Assembly: GCA_003254925.1 (NCBI GenBank)
Contig: QANZ01017774.1
Location: 1-64,000, forward strand
From: Chamaecrista fasciculata
Taxonomy: Eukaryota; Streptophyta; Magnoliopsida; Fabales; Fabaceae
Direction of reading: 5' to 3'
Length of the DNA stretch: 64,000 nucleotides
The notes under the pieces are model-generated. The model had not been told where the DNA came from, searched no databases, and saw only the letters and a list, made by a program, of their open reading frames with translations. Both the position numbers and the translations under genes were made by a program. Below, in pieces: positions 32,731 through 45,041 of the stretch (its first letter is position 1; each line of letters begins with the position of its first letter).

Positions 32731-33049
32731 TGTTATAAGGTCTAACTTATCTCAAAAAAAATTCTCAAGGGGAGAGGATCAACTCATATTTACACAGTTT
32801 GTCAGTCTTTTAACTAAACGATGTAAGATTTCAATACGCCCGAGACAAGAGCGTGAAGTCAACCGATTATCTCCATACATGGCAACTCACAATAAGACTC
32901 ATCCATCCACACATACTCAAATCTACTCTGATACCGTATTACAAGGCCTAACTCACTTCAAAAAGAGCTCTCAATGAGAGATGATTATCTCAACCCATAT
33001 ATATATATAGCTTGTCAGTCTTTCAATTAAGCGACGTAAGTCTTCAACA
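32731..33049 (-). mobile_element. TRIM-type LTR element
   Basis: On the minus strand it starts TGTTGAAG and ends ..TTATAACA, with TG/CA ends and the perfect 5-bp repeat ATATT on both sides (32726-32730 and 33050-33054). Two terminal direct repeats of about 105-110 bp share 'agttaggcc' and 'tttgtcagtcttt'-type blocks with each other. Between them, next to the 5' repeat, GGTATCAGAGTAG on the minus strand fits a primer-binding site for initiator-Met tRNA. At 319 bp it is non-coding. It belongs to the family of 16310-16645. Confidence 0.8.
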
Positions 33050-33054
33050 ATATT

Positions 33055-36000
33055 GAAACAATTTAATTGTAAAAACTCAATTATATATTAACCCTAAAAG
33101 AAAGTATAGAACTCTACTAGATCAATTATCTTATCATATGGACTATGAAGGGATGAATCATGACATCATCATCCTCCACATTACTATAATTTGTGTAGTA
33201 TGAAACCTTGACGCCGCCAACCAAACCTCCAAAATTTTAATGTTTTGATAGATATACATTCTAGTAAGGGTCCCATTATTCAATTGATCGATGATCAACT
33301 AAATAAAGAATGAATTAGTACAAGTATGCATTATTATATATAGTGATAAAAGATGCACTATAATTGTGTGTGGTCCATAAGTTTAGGAGATGGAGGTAGC
33401 ATATATATATATATATATATATGATTAATTATACAAAGTAATTAACCAAATATTCTTTCCTTGTTCTCCAATGTTTCTCTACCATGTTAAAAGCATATAT
33501 ATGTTGGAGAAGCATCCAACAAGGCCAGTATGATGGTGACACATTATTAATATATAATCTCCCTCATTCATGCTTTTAGACGCATGCATTTGCAAAAAGG
33601 GACTCTTCAGAATTAGGTTCTTTAATCAATATCGATCTTTCATTATATATTATAATAGTTAATTAACACTTAATTAAACTTATTCAAATAAGGTACACTT
33701 GATCGATGGTGGAGGATGATGATTCGTTCATATGCTCCCTCTAGGGCTTTCAAAACCCTAACTTATTCATAGTTGAGCAGGCGGCGCCAATTTTTTAATC
33801 CCATTAATTAATTCATTAATTTCGTTTAATTTTCTTAATTATTTTCTTTTCAAATGATATGTAGGAATCCTCACACACTTGCTTCCAATGTGATCGATTT
33901 CATTTCACAGATTAATAAATTAATTAAATCTCAAGCTATAATGCTATATATTTAGGTAGGTAGTTAGCTAAGCTATAGATTTTTCTTTTCTTTAAAAGGG
34001 GATATATATGGTTTCTAGTTTTAGATATACACCTTCTACAGCAATCTTTCCTTTTTTTGACGCGTCTATATATATAGCTTTCTTTTTGGGTTTATTATTT
34101 TGTTCTATATATACATTTACAGTAGAAACCATTAACGCTGATAAAGTAATTAGTGATAATTATCCTTCTATAATAATATTAGTAACAATAACTATTAATT
34201 ATTGTTGTCTTTGGTCATTCTTTGGATACATATTTTTTTCCAACCATATATTGTTTTTTATATTTATGCGGTTATATTATTACTAATTTGTGAAATAATT
34301 AAGGATCATTAATTATTAATTAATCCGCGATATGACAATATGTGATTTTGCAGCATTAAATCCACATTCCGCAATTTGCAGCCCCATTATTAATAACTAG
34401 TCTATTTTTTTTAGTAACTGAGCATTATTTAGAGTATTCACGTCAAAAATAATTACTAATCCCTTGCTGTCTTATAGGCACCTTGAATGGAGAGAGAACT
34501 GACCTAAAAATTTAGTTAAGAAATAACCAATCCTTTAGAATATTAGAGATGACATCAATATTTAGTATTGATTGTAGAATCTTACGAAAATTTACACTTA
34601 AAACCTTTAATTGGTTAATATGTATGTTTTTTTTAATACTATTGCCACTTTGCCATCAATTCCTCCCTCTTAATATGTAGTAACTGGCTAATTAATAATT
34701 AATAATTAATTATAAATGGGACTAGAATTGGCTAATTAGCTAATATATATGAGATGAAGGTTCGGCTTCCATGGATGTTGATCTGTTAACTGTGTACTCC
34801 TATTTCCTAGGTGTAATGTAAATTAACAAATGTAGATTACATTTATATACATCGCAATCATATCATCATAAGGGTTGTTGAGCGTGTATCACATGAAATA
34901 CATCAAAGTGCATTTCTACCAAATTGATTTAAGTATAAAAAACAATGATTGAATGCTATTCTACTTTAATTTACAAACAAAATATATAGTGTAGAATTGG
35001 TAAATAAATGAATTTCTTAAACATGATATATATATCTTAAGTTTAAATATCAAAATGATACAACTATATAATACTATAGAGAACTAGAGCTCCATATATA
35101 TATATATAAAGATCAAATTATTATACATGCACAGCACAATTTGCTGTATATATCTTATATTATATGGCTTCACCCCTTTCTGGTCGTCCATGTTTAAAAC
35201 TATAGTCTATAAATTAAAAATAAGAGAAAATTTACTATTTGGTCTCTCTTTCTTTACTAAGTTAACAATTTAGTCCCTTATTTATTTTACATATTAACGG
35301 GCACGCAAAGCCCCTAGTATATATATGTGTGTAAGCGTGATTCTCGCATGCAGTTTAGAAGGATTTGTGAGTGATGAGGATGATGATGGATGGTTGATGC
35401 CTTGATGATGGTGTGAGAAGAAAGAGAGAGAGAGGAAAGGAATAGAATGAGAGTGATAAGAGAGAGAAAGAAGAGAGAGAGAGAATCAGTTCAAATTAAA
35501 AGAAATGAAAAGGAGGGATTGATGAGGCATCACCATTCAACCATGCATGTACTGTACTGCATAAAACAAATAAGGCCCATCCTAAACCAACTTGCATTTC
35601 TTTTGATGGCCGATCTCATTTGTTTCGACTAATTCGAACTTAACTTACGTCATGTACTTAGTTATATTGAGAGAGTCTCTTATTAATAGGATCGGAGTAA
35701 TTAACTTTATTCACATAAAATCTTAAATTTAAAATTTTAGTTAAGTAATATCAGATTGCTTATCACTTAAGCTTATTCTATATTATATTGATAAAGCAAT
35801 TTGCATTAATTCGATTGATCACATGGACATAGAGAGACATATATTTATATATAAGAAGAATTAAAGAAAGAAAAAGAGAGATATATAGGTTAATTTGATT
35901 TGGATATTCAAATCCTATTTGCATCCTAGTTTGTGGGGTGGGAAAAGGAGCAAAGCTTTTACAAGCGTACAGTTTGTGTCAAGTTGATATATATATTAAT

Positions 36001-37423
36001 GTATGTTTATATTCTGCTAAAGGATTTGTTGGGATCTTATTACAAAAACAAAAGCAATATATGTACCACTTATATAATTGCAGGGGCTATATATATATAT
36101 AGAGAGAGAGAGAGAGATTCTTATTCCTCAATCATTTAAAGTTTGTGCTGTGGGATATATGATCTATAAAAACCAGAGGAAAAAGGTGAAATTCTTATGA
36201 GCATCACCACTTCTCACGATCCATATATACCAACGAATCAATATCTCTAATTTATATATGTATATATGGATTACCCACCTCCAAAAAGCCTCACACCTAC
36301 ATACACTTGCCATTGAAAAGCTTATATGTAGTCATAGATGATATTGGATTATATATTATGTTGGACAGAAAGTACGTAATTACTTAATATATATATATAT
36401 AAACTATATATTACATATATATTTAGTAGTGAGTAGTGACCACTGTCCACTTGTTCTTTTTGCAAGGAGATAGCTAGGAAGCACATTCCGTTAGGGTTAC
36501 CATATATATAAGAACAACAATATATATCACAAATCATTATGATGACGATCGATAAAAAACAAGAAGAAAATTTAAGTATTGCAATATTAAGATTATAGAT
36601 AAAATTTATTACTAAATAATGCCGTTATTAGGAGCCTATTCCATTTTCTAGATCTCGGGTATTTTTTTTTATCTGAAAGAAAGAGTAAAAATTAAAAGAT
36701 GATAAAGACAAAGGAGAGAGCTAGATCTCTCTACAAGAAGTCCTTAATTACTAAATTTTAAAAATTTCCTTTCACTCTTTATAAACATGTAGTTAGTCGT
36801 TTTCTCTATAGTGAAAGACTTGTAATAAAAGAATTAGTTAGTCACTATTCTCAATGATAAATACCATGATTTAGAAGAAAAAATATATACACATAATTCC
36901 TTTGAATTATTTATGTTGCCACTTGCTTGGTAACTAGTACTGTTTTGTAGGTATTTAAAAGGGAACAAACACAATATAATTAATTAATTAAGTCCTGCTT
37001 TTTTGACAAGCCAAAACTACCTTTCTCATAAGTTAGTCGCGGATTCTGTAATTTTAAACTCCCTCATCCTCACAGCAGGTATATATATTTGATCATATTA
37101 TACTCTTCAGTCTTCACACACGCACACACACACATGTAATTTCATATATATATATATAGCAAGTTAGCAACTATTGAAATACCCATGTATACCAAATTCA
37201 AGTTAGCTACTCTTGTTGCAAAAACATAACAGATATACATATATGATATATGTATATATAAAACTTTAATTTGTTTGTAGAATTGTAATCCAAGATACAA
37301 CATAAAAACTAACAAAACCCCACCAGAAAACAAAAACATAAAAGAAATTAAACCAAAACAGCAGCTGCTATTGACTACATATCATAATTAATTCCCCATT
37401 TGAACATATATTAACCATCATCA
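33055..37423. other. Gene-poor AT-rich region
   Basis: About 4.4 kb without a supportable gene. It has (TA)n runs (for example 33402-33421 and 36386-36400), GA-rich runs (35415-35480, 36101-36117) and a 'cacacacgcacacac' run near 37115. The longest open frame (34008-34286, plus) is a hydrophobic AT-driven string. Because it lies upstream of no divergent gene and downstream of CYP78A, only the last few hundred bases are likely 3' UTR of CYP78A. Confidence 0.4.
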
Positions 37424-39282
37424 TCATGCATCTCTTGGAATAGCCTTGGCCACGAGTGAGTGTTTCATTTCCAAAGAGAGTTTCAATCGCTCAGACAAAT
37501 CCACACCATGATCACCATCACCAGATGGAACCCACTTGAAATTCTGCAGCAAAATAGCTAGCCATATCTCCACAGTGGCTAACCCCATAGCCTTCCCTGG
37601 ACACACCCTCCTTCCTGAACCAAAAGGAGCCAACCTCAGGTCCGAACCCATGATATTGAAGCCTTCCTCTTCTTGCATGAACCGCTCTGGCTTGAACTCC
37701 AATGGGTCAGACCACACCTCAGGGTCGTGTGTAATGGACCACATGTTAACCATGGCTGTGGTTCCTGCAGGAACCAGGTGTGAGCCCACTTGGGTGTCGT
37801 GAATGGCTAGGCGAGCCCATGATAAGAGTGGACCAGGTGGGTGCATCCTTAAGGTTTCCTTCACTATGGCTCGTAAATAAGCCAGTTTTGGAAGGTCACC
37901 TTCACACACTTGCCTATTATTACCAACAACTTCGTCTATTTCTGATTGAGCTTTGGATTGGAGTTCTGGGTGTAGTACCATTCTCGCTAGGATCCATTCC
38001 AAAAGTATTGCCACTGTGTCTGTTCCCCTGAATATCATTTCCTGCACGAAACCAACATATACATACATGTTCATTTCATTCTTATTTTACAAACTAAAGA
38101 GTACAAAGAAAGAGTAAATAAACCATTTGAGTTCTAAAGATATTTAATCTCTCAATTTAGTCCCTAAAATATACGATTTCAATGGATTTGATCCTTTTGT
38201 AACCTAAAGAAACCATTAATTGAATATCTTCATTCTTTAATCTTTACGGACCAAATAATGAATTCACACTAGGAAAAAACAGTCCAAATTATAAGTCATA
38301 CCCAAAGAACAGCAACCATATCAGAGTCGGTCATGCCGTTGTTGTCTCTCTGTAAATCTAGCAGTACATCAACGAAATCAGCTCCTTTTTCTTCTTCTGG
38401 TTTCTCTTGTTCATTATTTTGAGCCCTTTTGATCCTATGCTCCTCTATGATTTTCCCCACGAAAGCATTCACTCTGGTCACCAGATTTCTACACCTCTTC
38501 CTCACGCCTTGCAAATCCAGCCATCCCAAAACAGGAAAATGATCACTCCAATTAAAACTCCCAAGCAAATCATACCCTTCCCTCACCATCTCCTCAATCT
38601 CACAAAATTCGTAACTCCTCCCAAACGTACTCACCATCACGTTGTTCAGCGACCCAATATGCAGCACTTTTCTCACCTTCACTTCCCCGTTTTCCTCCAT
38701 CAACCCTCGAATCTCGCTCACCATTTGCATCCCGATTTTCGAGCGCGAATCGCTCAGGGACGCGATTCTCTTCGGGGAGAACACGTGTGTGGCTGAGATT
38801 CGCCGGAGATTCCTCCAGTACTCTCCGAATGGCGCGAACCCCATTGCTCTGTGAAACATAAGCTCGTACGCCGATTCTTTAATGGGTCGGTCCGCGAAAG
38901 CAGAACTGTTCAGAATCTCTTTCGCGGTTTCCGGGTGGCTCGAGATTATGAACCGGGTGAACCCGACCGAAAATGCCATGAGCCGTTTTACTTTGAAGCA
39001 TTCGGCGAGATTCGCGAGGATTCTGTGGGTAAGTTTGCCTGTGAAAGCGAAAACGAGGCCGAGCAGAGGGAAACCGGAAGGTCCGGGAATGACGGCGGCG
39101 GCGGCGGTTTGACGGCGGCGGAAATTAGACGGCGCCGGCAGAGCCCAAGCGAGACCGCCGGGAACGAGCCAGTAGCCGAAGACGGCGACGAGGGCGAGAA
39201 AACCAAGGAAGAAGTTGAAGGTGAGAATGGAGGAAGAATTCACAGAAGGTGGGAAGAACAGAGAACAAAATTCAGATGACAT
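37424..39282 (-). CDS. CYP78A: Cytochrome P450, CYP78A family
   Basis: Two exons (39282-38302 and 38041-37424) give 532 residues, the normal CYP78A size and the single-intron structure known for this family. The N-terminus has a membrane anchor ([22 protein letters not shown]), then a Pro-rich hinge ([11 protein letters not shown]). The oxygen-binding helix reads FRGTDTVA, the ExxR is ETLR (about 389-392), the PERF region is FKPERF, and the heme loop [14 protein letters not shown] puts the ligand Cys near 474. Other family stretches are [20 protein letters not shown] and [16 protein letters not shown]78A enzymes such as KLUH act at the ER on an unidentified, possibly fatty-acid-derived signal that promotes organ and seed growth. 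The subfamily member cannot be fixed by eye. Confidence 0.95.
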
Positions 39283-39511
39283 TTTCGTACTGGTTTTCTT
39301 TTTCTTTTTCAGGTAGAATATAATGGGATAGCTAGCACGAAATGGAATTAAGGGGGTGCTTTGCTTTTTACTTTCTAATGCTGCAAGGAAGAAAGAGACG
39401 AAGCAGTTATAGAGAGAGAAGAAGCAATGAATTTGAAAGAGCGTAAAAGCAGTAAGAGAGAGAGAGAGTGGGAAGGCGTAAGTTTGAAGAAGACGAAGAG
39501 GACGGACCTGA

Positions 39512-39518
39512 ATTTATA
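39512..39518 (-). promoter_or_regulatory. TATA box of the CYP78A gene
   Basis: The minus strand reads AGTATAAATTC, with TATAAAT 230 bp upstream of the start codon. A leader of about 200 nt with a CT-rich tract (GA on plus, about 39450-39470) follows. This fits a plant promoter; the transcription start is inferred. Confidence 0.6.
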
Positions 39519-41629
39519 CTTGCTGTTGCAGGGTAATGAGTAATGACAAATGATAGTGAAACGTTACTATTAATGATTTTACTAAAAAATAAAATATATA
39601 ACTAAATTCTTTCAATAACGGAAAAAAATAGTGAAGCGTTCAAAAATGAAAGATTATACCTTATACTCTTAGGAATCATGTGGTATACGAATTAGAAAAA
39701 TAATCCGGAATTATGAGCTTCGAATTAGAATAATTTCGCATTTGGTACGCGAATTGGAAAATTAGTCCCAGGAATATTGTATTTCCAGGAATAGCATAAT
39801 TTCTTAAAATAATTATTTTTTAATCCCAACCCTAGGGGGTTTCCACCCCCTCCCCTAGGGGGTGAGATTAGTCTAATCCCATGACATGAGATTATTTTTC
39901 TCATCCAAAATGACTTCATAACCCCTAATTAATTCTTTCTCCACATGACATGGGACAACAATCTTATTGATAATTTCTTCACTTTGAACCCAGGGTTGAA
40001 AAAATGTATTATGCGTCATGTTCTTTGTTACTCATAAGTAGTATGAATTTTTATTTTCATGTTATTTTGAGAATTATTTCAGTTATGTTTTGAGTGAGAT
40101 TTTTTTAGACAATTTTATTATGTTGAGAATTATGGACATTGTGTTATGAAATAGTATTTTTCTAGTGAATCTATTAATGTTATTTAAAAATTTTAATTAT
40201 GATATAATTATTTCTTTATGATATAGTATTTTTCTCATGAATTGTTTTAAAGAATTTCTACATTTGATAAACTAGTAATTGATAATAAAAAGTCAAGGAC
40301 ATATTTGTAAAAGTATTAAACATTCCCAGGAATATCAAAATTGAAGTAAACACAAAATTTTAACATTCCTAGGAATATTGCAAAATAATCCTAAGATTAT
40401 TTTAATTCATCCAAACAGACATTTTTATAATCCTGGGAATCTTATTCCTGAGAACGTAATTCCCGAAAATGAAAAAAATAATTCGAATATCAAACGTCCC
40501 CTTACATTGATAAACTTGAGAATAAAAAATTAAAGAATGCTATATATCTAAGTATCTATGTTATAGTGATATTACCATTTTGTCCCTTGAGTGAAGATTA
40601 AAGATCATTACATTATTTATATTTAATAGAGACTCTAATTCTATAAATTTGAGTTTATCATTTTATGGATATGGAAGTAATTTATCTATAATAATAAATA
40701 TTTATTATATTTTTGATATTTTTATATTAAAAAAATAGTAAATTATAAGATAAATATTAAATATTTTATATATATTGAACTAATATAAAATAATTACATG
40801 GATATCGTTATTTTTGACAATTATAATCTAATATTTATATTTTAATAAAAATCAATCTAATTTTTTGAATTTGAATATGAATATATAAATGTTAGATTAT
40901 TTATCAAATTCAAAAATATGAATTGATTTTAATAATGGCATGCCATATATTAACGAATATTTGTTTGACTGCTCCATCATCATCCTCGTTACTTTTCAGT
41001 TTTCAGAAGATTAATATTTTTCTAAGAGTATAAATATTCAAAAGTATATTTTGTTTTGCCCATTTTTCATTTTTCAATAAGAAATAAAGTAACTTTTAAG
41101 GGTAAAAATGAGAAATTGTTTTTGGTCAAATGTTCATTTTAGTCCTAAATGTATGCCCTAACGTTCATTTTGATATTTTATGTTTCAAAATGTTCAAATT
41201 GGTCATAAATATTAACAAAATGTTTCACTTTAGTCTCAAACTATTGAATTTGATCATAAGTTTTTGGTATCTCATTTGAAATTCAAAAGACCTCTTAAGA
41301 GTAATATGTAGCTCTGAATTCGTCATATTTGAACTTAAAATGAGAGATATATGATTAATTTCGTTTGTTTGACCGTGAAATGAGAGGTCTACTTTTATAT
41401 TTAATTTGATCACCTCGTTTATTGACGACCCCAATTGAATAGAAAAAATACTCTTTGAGAACAACATGTAGCCCTGAACTTGTCACGTTCAAATTTGAAA
41501 AAAGAGAAATATGAAAAATGTTCAATAGTCTGAGATCAAAATGAAATATTTTATCAACATTTAGGACCAATTTGAACATTTTGAAATATAAAGGACCAAA
41601 ATGAACATTAAAACATATTTAAACTGAAA
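39519..41629. other. Upstream of CYP78A; AT-rich with a partial transposon
   Basis: Around 39700-40500 there is 'ttcctaggaatat/ggaatagcat' sequence repeated in both orientations (39765-39800, 40325-40460), probably a decayed TIR element. From about 41128 to 41610 lies a foldback copy of the 'ggtcaaat...gaacattttgaaatataaaggacc' family, adjoining the next element at 41630. No gene. Confidence 0.5.
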
Positions 41630-42070
41630 GGCCAAAGTGCACTTTTAGTCCCATAACTTTTGCTAAGGTTTCAATTGGTCCCATAACTTTTTTTCTTGCA
41701 CTTTTTGTCCCATATCTTTTGGTCAAGTTGCAGATTTGGTTCTGTGTTACACTTTTGGTCCCATATCTTTGGGCCATGTTGCAGAATTGGTCCTATATCT
41801 TTTTAGTCAGGTTGCAGAATTGGTCTCATATCTTTAGGTCAGGTGTAAAATTGGTCTCATATCTTTGGATCAAGTGGGACTAGTGGTGAAACTTTTTGCA
41901 AAGATATAGGACCAATTCTGCAACCTGGCCAAAAGATAAGGGACTAAAAGTGATACGGGACCAACTCTGTAACTTTTTACAAATATATGGGACTAAAAGC
42001 GGTACAAAAAAATTATGGGACCAAATTGAGACTTCACCAAAAGTTATAGGACCAAAAGTGCACTTTGACC
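41630..42070. mobile_element. Mutator-like foldback element, 'GGCCAAAGTGCAC' family
   Basis: The ends are GGCCAAAGTGCACTTTTAG and the inverse of CCAAAAGTGCACTTTGACC. Flanking 9-mers AAACTGAAA (41621-41629) and AAACTAAAA (42071-42079) match at 8 of 9. The arms consist of repeated 'ttggtcccatat(a)ctttggg' blocks. It resembles the 4435 element and is 441 bp. Confidence 0.8.
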
Positions 42071-42128
42071 AAACTAAAATAACCCTTTGATTCTTTGAAG
42101 ACGTGTCTTCGCTCAATATTATGGACCT

Positions 42129-42297
42129 GGATCCTCTGCATTTCAACTTTGGTGCATTTTCATAAAGTGTAGAGAGAGAATGGAAGAGTTGGAGAGAGAA
42201 GTTTGGTGAAGTGTGGGTCCCATAAAATTTTTCTCTCTCTAACTCTTTCTTTCTCTCTCTAAACTGCACACACTTCACAATGCAGAGGATCCACTCT
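42129..42297. repeat. MITE-like foldback, 'GGATCCTCTGCA' type
   Basis: TGGATCCTCTGCATT at the left is matched by AATGCAGAGGATCCA at the right. Between them, 'gtgtagagagaga' and 'tctctctctaaactgcacac' also pair, so the 170-bp stretch folds on itself. The element at 42703 has the same plan (GATCCTCTATAGTGCA and a GAGAGA/TCTCTC stem). Confidence 0.65.
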
Positions 42298-42702
42298 CCA
42301 ATATTATCCATTAATTATTATAACTTCCATTAGATACACATTTTCTATCTATAATTATATAAGTTCTTTAAACGTGAATGTATTGATGAAAATATTTATC
42401 ATATGATTTTAGTCAAATATATTGCTAGAAAAAAAAGTCAAACATAATTAATTGCTTTTCTCACATTATTAATTTATTATAAAACTTGCTAAATAAAAGT
42501 TGTCAAAAACTCAAAATATGTAGGAATACATAATAATAAGCAATCAATAAATTAGTCTAAATAATGAACGATTATTATTATTTAAGTAAAATTTTACATT
42601 TGAGACTTTTAGTGTTTTTAGTGTTGAACATTTGATTAGATAGTTTTCCTTAGTTTGGCAAAAAAAAAAAAATTGTTTTCCTTAGTAAGCAAATACGCAA
42701 TT

Positions 42703-42853
42703 TGAATCTCTATAGTGCACTTTAGGTGAAGTGCCTAAAGTGCAAAGAGAAAAATGAACAAATAGAGAGAGAAAGTGGATCCCACTGACACTTTCTCTCT
42801 CTAATCTATTCTTATCTCTCTCTACACTTCATCTAAAGTGCACTATAGAGGAT
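42703..42853. repeat. MITE-like foldback, second copy type
   Basis: CTCTATAGTGCACTTTAGGTGA and its inverse TCATCTAAAGTGCACTATAGAG enclose a GAGAGA-rich and TCTCTC-rich core. It is about 150 bp long with no coding capacity and has the same overall plan as 42129-42297. Confidence 0.65.
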
Positions 42854-43427
42854 CATATCTCGGCTAACACGTTGTACATTCCATTCAAATTAAATTAAAT
42901 ATAATTTGTAATTTTTACCACTTATTTTTAAATAATAAATTAATAATATAACGAATAAAAATTATTATTTATAACTTAATATCACCATTATGAGTTCATG
43001 GCCAGGGTCTTCAGGTGCATTGGAAAATCTTTGACAAACTATTTTTTTTAAAATTTAATAATAAAAAATCTTCAAGACTTCAACAACAACTAATTGCTAT
43101 TAAAAATTATAGTAAAAAAATAACAATCTTTGAAAATTCTTATACCATACTACCAAAAGGGACAGTTCAAGGAAAACGAACTTTATTAGTATTTAGTATT
43201 TACTACTATATTTGTGCCTATTCAAAAAAGAAAGAGTATATTTGACTGAAGGAGTGACCAGTGAGAATAGGAGTTGACAAACACAATTGGTATAAAACAT
43301 AATAACTGTATTTAATGACACATTAATTTCAATAAATTTTTTTTCAGGCCAAAAAAATTTGTTAATAATTTTTTATATTATTAAATCGAGTAACATTTGA
43401 AATATGTAACTTTGAAATAGTAGACAA

Positions 43428-43791
43428 AGTCGATGGGATCCTCAGTCAGAGTCGAACGACCAAAGCGGCGGCGACGACGAATCGGGAAGCGGAACGAGGA
43501 AGAGGAAGTCCCGTTGGGCTGACGAGGAAGAGGAAGTACCACTCTTTGTATATATTGTGGTTGGGTATAGATAAGTTTTAATATGTTGCATATAGATCCT
43601 ATTTCAGTCCATTTCATCTTATTTTGCCACATCATGATCATAGTCACTATGCCACGTCATACTTAACGGCTAAATATGGATGGAATTCACCAAGTGACTA
43701 ATGGTGGAACCTTTTGAGAAGTTATGGGACCAAAATTGCAACAAAAAAAAGTTATGGGACCAAAATGAAACCCTTGCAACAAAAAACCTTT
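43428..43791 (+). mobile_element. Half element carrying an SF1/BBP-like gene piece
   Basis: From 43431 the plus strand reads [20 protein letters not shown] then [15 protein letters not shown]. This resembles the repeated R/K-SRWD and RKRKSRWA-E stretch near the N-terminus of plant splicing factor 1 / branch-point-binding protein. A right arm follows that matches the right arm of the element at 43953-44812 ('ttgccacatcatgatc', 'cgtcatacttaacggctaaatatgga', 'gttatgggaccaaaattgcaac'). The left arm is absent and the right terminus decays near 43791, so it is a broken copy. No start codon or RNA-binding domain is present. Confidence 0.65.
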
Positions 43792-43952
43792 TTATGTATT
43801 TTACTAACGGTGGAATTCGCCCGATATGTAGAGTATTTTAGTATTTTATTTTTTATTAATATTTAATTTTGTTGGTAAAAAATAGACTATCAAAATATTT
43901 TAAAGTAAATACATAAAAACGTCCCCCATCGAACTACCAACAAAAAAAAAAA

Positions 43953-44812
43953 GGCTTAAGTGCACTTTTGATCCCATAACTATGATAAATGTTTCATTTT
44001 GGTCCCATAACTATGACAAAGATTTCATTTTGGTCCCATAACTTTTTTTGTTGCAATTTTGGTCTCATAACTTCTCAAAAGGTTCCACCGTTAGTCCCTT
44101 GGTGAATTTCATCCATATTTAGCCGTTAAGTATGACGTGACATAGTGACTAGGATCATGATGTGGCAAAATAAGATAAAATGGACTGAAATAGGATCTAT
44201 ATGAAACATATTAAAACTTATCTATACTCAATCACAATATATACAAAGAGTGGTACTTCCTCTTCCTCGCCAGCCCAACGGGACTTCCTCTTTCTCGTTC
44301 TGCTTCCCGATTTGCCGTCGCCGCCGCTTTGGTCGTTCGACTCTGGTTGAGGATCCCATCGACTTCGTCGGTGCCTTCTGCTTGAAGTCTCTTCTTCCCC
44401 ACCAGATTGGTCCCTATCACTACCACTCTTTGTATATATGGTGGTTGGGTATAGATAAGTTTTAATATGTTGCATATAGTTCCTATTTCAGTCCACTTCA
44501 TCTTATTTTGCCACATCATGATCCTAGTTACTATGTCACGTCATACTTAACGGCTAAATATGGATGGAATTCACCAAGGGACTAACGGTGGAACCTTTTG
44601 AGAAGTTATGAGACCAAAATTGCAACAAAAAAAGTTATGGGACTAAAATGAAACCTTTGTCATAGTTATGAGACCAAAATTGCAACAAAAAAAGTTATGA
44701 GACCAAAATGAAACCTTTGTCATAGTTATGGGACCAAAATTGCAACAAAAAAAGTTATGGGACCAAAATGAAACCTTTGTCATAGTTATGAGACCAAAAG
44801 TGCACTTAAGCC
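43953..44812. mobile_element. Foldback element with captured SF1/BBP-like piece
   Basis: The termini are GGCTTAAGTGCACTTTTG and the inverse CAAAAGTGCACTTAAGCC. Flanks are poly-A on both sides, so the target duplication cannot be read. Arms of about 300 bp pair across a central 170 bp (44251-44420). The minus strand of that core reads [20 protein letters not shown] followed by WDPQPESND and [15 protein letters not shown], an SF1/BBP-like N-terminal stretch slightly longer than at 43428. The right arm also contains a 60-bp unit ('agttatgagaccaaaattgc...ctttgtcat') three times at 44605-44785. The arrangement is Pack-MULE-like, and a transcript would form a long hairpin. Confidence 0.7.
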
Positions 44813-45041
44813 AAAAAAAAAAAACATAAAAACGTGTAAAAGGCACGTGGAAAGTGGGGAGAGGGTAGGAGGGAAAACGGTTATGCCGGCGCAATCATTC
44901 TAGTAACGGTACAACCTCTCGTCGTCTTTTTTTATTCTGTTATTTTGAATTATTTGTTATTATTTTTAATTACGGTTTCTTTTTTTCACAATTTTAATTA
45001 CGGTTAAGTTATTACATAAAATAATATTTTAGTCATAATAT

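Noticed and set aside
33480-33560. Possible microRNA precursor
   Set aside because: 'tggagaagcatccaac' superficially resembles a known plant miRNA start but the rest does not match and no clear stem is seen.
34008-34286. 92-codon hydrophobic open frame (plus)
   Set aside because: It is AT-driven, Phe/Ile/Tyr-rich, has no similarity I recognise and no promoter or splice context.
38407-39279. Several plus-strand open frames of 70-142 codons
   Set aside because: They are shadows of the GC-richer CYP78A exon 1 on the minus strand.
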